Position numbers and translations under genes: made by a program
Part shown: piece after piece, positions 58,957-64,000 of the stretch
How positions within the stretch are numbered: the first letter of the stretch is position 1
Layout of the letters: the number at the start of each line of letters is the position of its first letter
DNA from: DASRDR01 sp044867785
GTDB taxonomy: Bacteria > Methylomirabilota > Methylomirabilia > Rokubacteriales > DASRDR01
Assembly: GCA_044867785.1 (NCBI GenBank)
Contig: JBIOVM010000098.1
Span: 1 to 64,000 of the forward strand
Reading direction: 5' to 3'
DNA: 64,000 bases
Notes under the pieces: model-generated
Databases searched by the model: none
Told to the model about the DNA's origin: nothing
What the model saw: only the letters and a program-made list of their open reading frames with translations

Positions 58957-59036
58957 CTAACTGCCGGCGAGCCGAGCGAGCCCGCGGTGGGAGATCACCT
59001 GGTCGGGCCGGCGATAGTCGGTCGGCACGCCCGTCC
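58957..59036 (-). pseudogene. Duplicated C-terminal fragment of the radical SAM gene
   Basis: The minus strand encodes VPTDY followed by RRPDQVISHRGLARLAGS and a stop at 58957. The intact gene ends VPTDYLKTFLSDH...GWLRRLARV. At DNA level the two share GAGCCGA, ATCA, TGGTCGG, and ATAGTC-x-GTCGG in the same order with an 8-9 base gap. No more of the gene precedes it. It is a decayed tandem copy of the gene end, left by duplication or recombination. Confidence 0.6.
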
Positions 59037-59092
59037 GGAGAAGTCCCCCGTGAAACCGTCGCGGGCGGCTGCGCGCCCGCCGCGGCGGCAGA

Positions 59093-60133
59093 CTAGACGC
59101 GTGCGAGCCGACGGAGCCAGCCGTAGGACATCAAGTGGTCGGACAGGAAGGTCTTGAGATAGTCCGTCGGTACCCTCATCACCTGGTGACGCCAGATGCG
59201 ATCGCACGTGTAACACGGCAGCTCTTTCGGGATGTCACCCTTGGCCATCTGGGCGCGCAGGGTCACCAGCCGGGAGTCGTTCCAGATCTCCCGCAAGGGC
59301 TTCGTCTTCAGGTCGCCCATCCCGAGCTTGCCGAAGAAGTCCTGGGGGCAGGCGACGACGGTGCCGTCCCAGTACACCGACGTGGAGTACCAGAGGAACG
59401 TGCACGGCGTGAACCGCCGCCCATCCGCAAGCAGGGCTTCGCGCGAGAGATCGGGCACGAAGATGTCGCCCGCCCAGTTGTGCGGCGTACGCAGGACGAC
59501 GCGATCGAGCGGTAGCCCCTTGAAGTTGTCGAGGAACGCTCGCCGGAGGCGCTTCAGCTCGTGCTTGGGCGGCCCGCCGATCTCCATGACCTGGAGCACG
59601 GTGAGGGGATGCTTCGCCCCCAGGTCCTTCTTGAGCCGAAGGAAGTCCGTCAGGTGGCCCAGCGCCCACTCGAACTTCGCGCCGACCCGGTTCTTCTCGT
59701 ACATGTCCTTCTCGTAGCCGTCGAAGGAGCACGAGAGGAAGTCGAGCCCGGATTCGATCAGCGCCCGGCCCTTCTTCTCGTTGAGCAGGGTGATGTTCGT
59801 GTGGACCCGCGTGTACAGGCCCTTCTGCCGGGCATAGGCGACCATGTCGGCGAGGCGGGGATGCATGAGTGGCTCGCCGCGGTGGAAGAGGTTCACGTCG
59901 TAGGCGTGGTCGGCGACCTGGTCGATGATCGACGTGTAGAGCGCGTAGTCCATGAAGCCGTGGTCTTCCTTGACCACGTCTTTGTTCGGGCAGTAGCCGC
60001 ACTTGAGGTTGCAGCGGCTCGTGGACTCGATCCAGAGCCGAACAGGGAGCTGGCCGACCTTGCTCGCGCCGCTCCGGTAGGCCCAAAGGATGCGCGCCAG
60101 ACGCGCTACATGGCGAAGGTGTCGCCGGTCCAC
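59093..60133 (-). CDS. Radical SAM protein with SPASM-like tail
   Basis: A 346-residue radical SAM enzyme. ESTSRCNLKCGYCP carries the C-x-x-x-C-x-x-C [4Fe-4S] motif, NLFHRGEPLMHPRL the GGEP-equivalent loop (here RGEP). Later cysteines in PCTFLWYS, VVACPQDF and CYTCDRIW are spaced like an auxiliary-cluster (SPASM/Twitch) region. Such enzymes in glycan clusters perform C-C or redox chemistry on sugars or peptides. GTG 60133 is preceded by TATACT at seven bases. Standalone between the sugar operon and a GT39-like gene. The substrate is unknown. Confidence 0.88.
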   Translation of the reverse strand: MDRRHLRHVARLARILWAYRSGASKVGQLPVRLWIESTSRCNLKCGYCPNKDVVKEDHGFMDYALYTSIIDQVADHAYDVNLFHRGEPLMHPRLADMVAYARQKGLYTRVHTNITLLNEKKGRALIESGLDFLSCSFDGYEKDMYEKNRVGAKFEWALGHLTDFLRLKKDLGAKHPLTVLQVMEIGGPPKHELKRLRRAFLDNFKGLPLDRVVLRTPHNWAGDIFVPDLSREALLADGRRFTPCTFLWYSTSVYWDGTVVACPQDFFGKLGMGDLKTKPLREIWNDSRLVTLRAQMAKGDIPKELPCYTCDRIWRHQVMRVPTDYLKTFLSDHLMSYGWLRRLARV

Positions 60134-60140
60134 TCGCCCG

Positions 60141-60146
60141 AGTATA
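60141..60146 (-). promoter_or_regulatory. -10 box, leaderless radical SAM transcript
   Basis: TATACT on the minus strand ends seven bases before GTG 60133. No clear -35. Confidence 0.5.
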
Positions 60147-60185
60147 GCAGACGGAGGTTGCGCGGCCGCGCGCAGTCGGGACCGG

Positions 60186-62963
60186 TCACTGGCCGGGACG
60201 CACGACCTCGACCCGGCTCAGCGCGAGCGTCGTCTCCAGGGTCGGGGCGAGGCCGCGCCACCAACGGTGCAAGCGCCATCCCGACCGCGGGTTCCAGACG
60301 CCGGCCACCACCCGGTACCGCCCCGGCGCGAGGTCGGGGGGCACCGCGAGGCGCCGCCGGACGCTCACGTGCTGGGGACCCGAACCGAGCCCGGACAGGA
60401 GGCCGGGCAGCGGGAAGTCGTCCCCGAAGTGCGTTTCCGGGCCCTCGGGCTGCCCGACGGCGCGGAAGTGCACCCAGACCATCAGCGGGGACGAGGTGTC
60501 CGCGAGCACGCGCCAGTGCGTCGTGAGGTCGACCGCCTCCCCGGCTCGGAGAGGCTGGGGCGCGATGTCGTATCCCCGGAGCTCGACGACCCCGCCGAGC
60601 ACCGCGCCGATGGTCGTCGACGGGGCGAGTGACGCGTCGGCCTCGGCGGTGAGCCTGGCCGCCTCCGGGACGTCGCCGTCGGCGGCGGCGAGACGGGCGC
60701 GGAGGCGCCAGAGCTCCGCGTGCACGCGCTCGGGGGCGAACCCGCGCGCGATGTCCGCATAGGCGGCGCGCGCCTCCTCCACGAGGCCGACCTTCGCGAG
60801 CCGTGCGGCGTAATCGACCGGCGACCGGGTCCTCGCCCGGAGCGCGGTCGTCAGCCGCGAATAGGCGCCGTAGCCGCTCGGGTCGTCGGGGGCGACGCGC
60901 ATCGCGTCGCGATAGCGAGGGAGGGCGGCGGCCGCGTGCCCGGTGGCTTCCAGCTGGCGGCCCTCACGCACGAGGCCGGCGGCCACTTCGGGTGAGGCGC
61001 CGGGCGGGCTCGGTCCTACCAAGAAGAGCTCGGCCACGCTCCATCGCCCGCCGGGACCCGCGTCCATCAGCCGCACGCGCCGTGTCGTCACCGGCGCGAA
61101 GCGCACGGTCAGGGTTCGGCTGGGCCCGATCCGCGCGGCGCCGTTCTCCCAGCGGGTCGCGACGGCCAGAGGGAGGAGCTGGGCCACCTGCTCCCAACCG
61201 CGCCCGGCGTCGATCATGACGAGGAGGTGCTCCGGCGCTCGCTCGGCGCGGTCGTTGATGAGCACCACTCCGCCGAGCGTGCGCATGGCGCCGAGGTCCA
61301 CCTCGACCCAGGCGGATCCGCTGGGGCCCGCCGCGCTCGACCAGCCGGTGTCGAGTCGAGCGTCCACCAGGCTCGAGGCGTCGCCGCGTCCGTCACTCGC
61401 GCGGACGGCCCACCCCGAGCGTGGCAGGGGCGAGACGTCCGACGGCGGCGTGAACTGGTCGAACACCCAGTAGTCGCCGATCCGACGCTCCCGGGCCCCG
61501 ATCTCCGCCGCGGCCAGCCAGTGGCGGAAGTACTCGACGCCGGCCTGCACCACGTAGGCCGGTCGCGGCGAGTCGTCGACGGCGCGCGTATGCGGCGGGT
61601 AGCGGTCGTTGAACGGCTGGGCGACGATGACGTCCCCGCCGCTGTCGAAGGTGAGCCGGGGAGCGACCCAGTACGTGAAGGCGTACGCGCGCGGGAGGTC
61701 GTTCGCTCGCAGGAAGGCGAGGAGGCGCTCGTCGGCCTCGCGCTCCTGCCGGTACTGGCGGCGCGCTTGCGGCCAGAGCGCCGTGATGTCCGGGAGCAGA
61801 TCGACGCCGACCGCGGCGAGATATAGGGTCACCGCGACGACCGCGCCGACGCGCGACCGGCGCCACGTGAGCTGGGCCGCCCGCGCCAGCACCAGCGCGA
61901 GGAAGGGGACGAGCGGCAGCAGGTAGCGCGGCACCCGGACGTACCCCCCGTACCAGACCACTCCGAGCGTGACGGCGATGGCGACGAGCAGCAGGGCTTC
62001 GCCGGCGCGGCCGGGGTCGCCTCGCAGGCGCGCGACTCCCACGAGGACACGCCCGAGGAGGAGCGCGACCGCCGCGCCGAGGATCACCGGGATCGTCCAG
62101 GCGAGCACGCCCGGCAGATGGGGTGGATCGCTGCCGCCCGCCTGCACGCCGAGGAGCACCGGCAGGCGCTCGAGGAAGAGGATCCGGGTGGCCCCGATCC
62201 CGGGAAACTGTCCCTGATAGCGGACGCCGGTGCTGAAGGTCGCCCAGTCGTGCGTCAGGTTGTACGCCCAGAACGGGAGGCTTCCGACGAAGAACGCGCC
62301 GATGCCGAGCCAGGCGGCGCGTTGGAGCGGCAGCCGTGGCTCGACCAGGAGCAGGGCGAGCGCGGCCGGGATCAGGGCGTCGACGATCTGGAAGTTGAAG
62401 TAGAGGCCGAGCCCCCCGGCGAGACCCATGGCGATCGCCACCCGGCAGCGCGCGGGCTCGGCAAGGGGACGAGCGAGCCAGAGCGCCGCGCCGAGGAGGA
62501 CCAGCTGACCCACGAGCAGGTGCTCGACGTAGTACGACCGGGCCAGCGTGTAGTTCGCCGCCGTGTAGGCGGAGACCCAGATCGTGAAGAGCATCGCGAG
62601 GAGGCCGGCCTCGTGACCGAAGAGCACCCGGCCCGTGCGGTAGACGGCCAGGACGAGCGCGACGGTCGCGAGGGCCGGGGCCAGGACCAGCGCCCACCGT
62701 GATACGCCGAAGAGAGCGAAGAGGGGAGCGGCGACGTACACCTCGGGCACACCGGCGTGGTCCTGCATCCAGAAGAAGACGGGGAACTCCCCGCGCAGCA
62801 CGTAGGCGCCCATCAGCCCGGTCACCGCCTGATCGGCGTCGAGGCGGGGGAAGGCGAGGGGCAACCCGAGGAGGAGGGCGAGGAGGCCGAGGAGCGCCCA
62901 GAAGCGCCAGTCGCGGGAGGCCCGGACGCGCGCCCCGCCCGGCGGCGGCGCGGCGGCGCTCAT
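60186..62963 (-). CDS. GT39-like membrane glycosyltransferase with accessory tail
   Basis: A 925-residue protein. The first 420 residues contain about twelve helices with FPRLDADQAVTG (Asp42, Asp44) in the first loop, where GT39-type enzymes keep catalytic acids, and QDHAGVPEVYVAAPLF after it. A discoidin-like domain follows (about 530-640: DASSLVDARLDTGW, WVEVDLGAMRTLGGVVL). Next come helical TPR-like repeats (about 655-780) and a terminal Ig-like domain (about 790-925: VELRGYDIAPQPLRAGEAVD). Likely transfers a sugar from a lipid carrier at the outer face. Its plan mirrors 37230-39932, a distant paralogue. ATG overlaps the GT2 stop (ATGA). Confidence 0.83.
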   Translation of the reverse strand: MSAAAPPPGGARVRASRDWRFWALLGLLALLLGLPLAFPRLDADQAVTGLMGAYVLRGEFPVFFWMQDHAGVPEVYVAAPLFALFGVSRWALVLAPALATVALVLAVYRTGRVLFGHEAGLLAMLFTIWVSAYTAANYTLARSYYVEHLLVGQLVLLGAALWLARPLAEPARCRVAIAMGLAGGLGLYFNFQIVDALIPAALALLLVEPRLPLQRAAWLGIGAFFVGSLPFWAYNLTHDWATFSTGVRYQGQFPGIGATRILFLERLPVLLGVQAGGSDPPHLPGVLAWTIPVILGAAVALLLGRVLVGVARLRGDPGRAGEALLLVAIAVTLGVVWYGGYVRVPRYLLPLVPFLALVLARAAQLTWRRSRVGAVVAVTLYLAAVGVDLLPDITALWPQARRQYRQEREADERLLAFLRANDLPRAYAFTYWVAPRLTFDSGGDVIVAQPFNDRYPPHTRAVDDSPRPAYVVQAGVEYFRHWLAAAEIGARERRIGDYWVFDQFTPPSDVSPLPRSGWAVRASDGRGDASSLVDARLDTGWSSAAGPSGSAWVEVDLGAMRTLGGVVLINDRAERAPEHLLVMIDAGRGWEQVAQLLPLAVATRWENGAARIGPSRTLTVRFAPVTTRRVRLMDAGPGGRWSVAELFLVGPSPPGASPEVAAGLVREGRQLEATGHAAAALPRYRDAMRVAPDDPSGYGAYSRLTTALRARTRSPVDYAARLAKVGLVEEARAAYADIARGFAPERVHAELWRLRARLAAADGDVPEAARLTAEADASLAPSTTIGAVLGGVVELRGYDIAPQPLRAGEAVDLTTHWRVLADTSSPLMVWVHFRAVGQPEGPETHFGDDFPLPGLLSGLGSGPQHVSVRRRLAVPPDLAPGRYRVVAGVWNPRSGWRLHRWWRGLAPTLETTLALSRVEVVRPGQ

Positions 62964-63661
62964 CGCCGGATGAGCCGCAGGCGGAGCACCGACGCGAGGT
63001 AGGTCCAGAAATACGTGAGGAAGCGCGTCTTGGACTCGCCGCCCTTCCGGATCCGGTAGACCGTCGGGATCTCCAGCACCCGGGCGCCTCGGCGGACCAC
63101 ATGGTCCAGGAGGCGGATGGCGTAGTCGCCGTAGCCGTAGAAAACGGCGTCGGGGTCGATGCCGTGGAGCAGCGTCGGCCGGAACACGAGATACCCGGAC
63201 AGGTTGTCGTGGATGCGCAGCCCGAGCACGATCCGGATCAGGATGTTGAACGCGTACGACCCCCAGTAGCGGGACCGCGACGTGACCATGTCGCCCCCGA
63301 GGACGTACCGGGAGCCGATCACCACGTCGAAGTCCTCCACGCAGCGGACCATGAGCGGCAGCAGGGCGGGATCGTGGTTGCCGTCGGAGTCCATGATCGC
63401 GACCACGTCCCCGCGCGCCTCCCGGATGCCCCGATGGATCGCGCTCGCCAGGCCGCGCTCGCCCCGGCGGACGTGAACGCGCACCGCGGGCTCGGTCCGG
63501 AACGTCGCCTCGACGTGCTCGGCCGTGCCGTCCGGCGAAGCGTCGTCGACCACGAGGACCTCGACGGTGAGGCCCGCCCGCCGGGCGACGGTCAGGACCT
63601 CGCCGACGATCTCGGCGATTCCCTCGCGCTCGTTGTACGTGGGCAGGATGACAGAGACCAT
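62960..63661 (-). CDS. Dolichyl-phosphate mannose synthase-like GT2
   Basis: A 233-residue GT2 enzyme without C-terminal membrane helices. SVILPTYNEREGIAEIVGE, VDDASPDGTAEHV and VAIMDSDGNHDP (D-x-D) define the GT-A fold; LSGYLVFRPTLL and IPTVYRIRKGGESK are late DPM1 marks. It should make a polyprenyl-phosphate sugar, which the coupled GT39-like enzyme would use outside the membrane. ATG 63661 is preferred; an in-frame GTG at 63676 would add five residues. It lies 51 bases after the DegT-type aminotransferase. Confidence 0.88.
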   Translation of the reverse strand: MVSVILPTYNEREGIAEIVGEVLTVARRAGLTVEVLVVDDASPDGTAEHVEATFRTEPAVRVHVRRGERGLASAIHRGIREARGDVVAIMDSDGNHDPALLPLMVRCVEDFDVVIGSRYVLGGDMVTSRSRYWGSYAFNILIRIVLGLRIHDNLSGYLVFRPTLLHGIDPDAVFYGYGDYAIRLLDHVVRRGARVLEIPTVYRIRKGGESKTRFLTYFWTYLASVLRLRLIRR

Positions 63662-63712
63662 CGAGGCTCGCCTCACCTCAGCCGGGCGCGGATCGATCAG
63701 GGCTGCGCTCCC

Positions 63713-64000
63713 TCAGCCCCGGCCGAGCTCCCGCACGGCGTCGCATACCGTCGCGATCTCGTGAGGCAGGAGTCCCGTGCCCGAGGGGAGGTTCATGCCC
63801 GTCTTTCCGAGGGCGGTCGCGACCGGGAACCTCGCCTCCACGTGGTAGGGGGGCAGCTCGTGAAGCGGCACGAAGAAGGGTCGCGAGTCGATGCCGCGGG
63901 CGCGAAGCGCCGTCCGCACGGCTTCGCGGTCGAGCCCGAACGCCGGTTCGACGAGGACGGAGTACATCCAGTGGACGCTCTCGGCCCAGGCCTCGGCCGG
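63713..64000 (-). CDS. DegT/DnrJ/EryC1 aminotransferase, C-terminal part
   Basis: The frame is open to the window edge, so the N-terminus with the PLP lysine lies outside. The visible 95 residues include ESVHWMYSVLVE, RTALRARGIDSRPFFVPLHE and LPSGTGLLPHEIATVCDAV. These are the standard end of DegT/perosamine-synthase-type sugar aminotransferases (Y-x-V..., R-P-x-F-x-P-L-H, L-P-S-G). They aminate keto-sugar nucleotides. It is probably the start of, or a middle gene in, the same minus-strand run as the GT2 and GT39-like genes. Confidence 0.88.
   Translation of the reverse strand, partial: PAEAWAESVHWMYSVLVEPAFGLDREAVRTALRARGIDSRPFFVPLHELPPYHVEARFPVATALGKTGMNLPSGTGLLPHEIATVCDAVRELGRG

Larger units (their letters stand above)
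58674..59092. other. Intergenic region with repeats and a gene-end fragment
   Basis: 419 bases without an intact gene. The part next to the epimerase-like gene (about 58720-58800) is locally richer in A and T, as expected of a regulatory region, and carries the repeats listed separately. No confident -10/-35 pair stands out there. The rest is GC-rich and contains a fragment homologous to the end of the radical SAM gene. Confidence 0.6.

Overview
The window is very GC-rich, gene-dense bacterial chromosome with short intergenic gaps, many 1-4 base stop/start overlaps and frequent GTG starts. Gene content (Gld-type ABC module, dipeptide ABC transporters, DUF1989, DUF502, crotonase and aminotransferase genes, and a large envelope-glycan locus) suggests an uncultivated soil or subsurface heterotroph. 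Candidate phylum Rokubacteria/Methylomirabilota is my best guess from gene style. This is inference: no rRNA or marker gene is present. I see no tRNA, rRNA, CRISPR array, insertion sequence or prophage.

Region 1-34 kb is metabolic. 1-5.9 kb (+): end of an ABC ATPase, then GldF-like permease, GldG-like subunit, a four-repeat DUF4340 protein, a crotonase and an MBL hydrolase, all tightly coupled. 5.9-8.2 kb (-): FucU mutarotase, aldo/keto reductase and COG3618 lactonase, a probable oxidative L-fucose-type pathway. 8.3-12.7 kb: hydantoinase-like amidohydrolase, MFS exporter, thiolase, VOC protein. 12.7-17.0 kb (-): dipeptide-type ABC permeases and binding protein without ATPases, plus an alpha/beta hydrolase. 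17.1-21.7 kb (-): JmjC-like cupin, DUF1989, serine/threonine dehydratase-like enzyme, Bcr/CflA efflux pump and CMD protein. 21.8-31.9 kb: RidA, DUF502, a zinc-ribbon/PCP_red protein, DacA-type carboxypeptidase, lipoproteins, haloacid dehalogenase, a SagB-type double nitroreductase, a cyclase-family enzyme and a class III aminotransferase.

Region 32-64 kb is a cell-surface glycan locus. It holds three DPM1/ArnC-type GT2 domains (one fused to a methyltransferase), three UPF0104 flippase-like membrane proteins, a UbiA prenyltransferase resembling decaprenyl-phosphate phosphoribosyltransferase, an asparagine-synthase-type amidotransferase, a left-handed beta-helix acyltransferase, a GT4 enzyme, dTDP-rhamnose-type sugar enzymes, a radical SAM enzyme, and four very large polytopic proteins with extracytoplasmic discoidin-like, CBM-like or Ig-like tails. 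One further large membrane protein carries a C-terminal ILEI/FAM3-like domain. A decayed YfhO-family gene and a duplicated gene-end fragment show recent rearrangement. The likely logic is polyprenyl-phosphate-linked sugar synthesis, flipping, and assembly or decoration of a glycan outside the membrane.

A window-wide signal is the placement of TANNNT -10-like hexamers (TATAAT, TACAAT, TATACT) 6-10 bases before the start codons of first genes. In a sigma70 promoter that puts +1 on, or within about four bases of, the start codon. Leaderless or nearly leaderless transcription therefore looks common in this genome.
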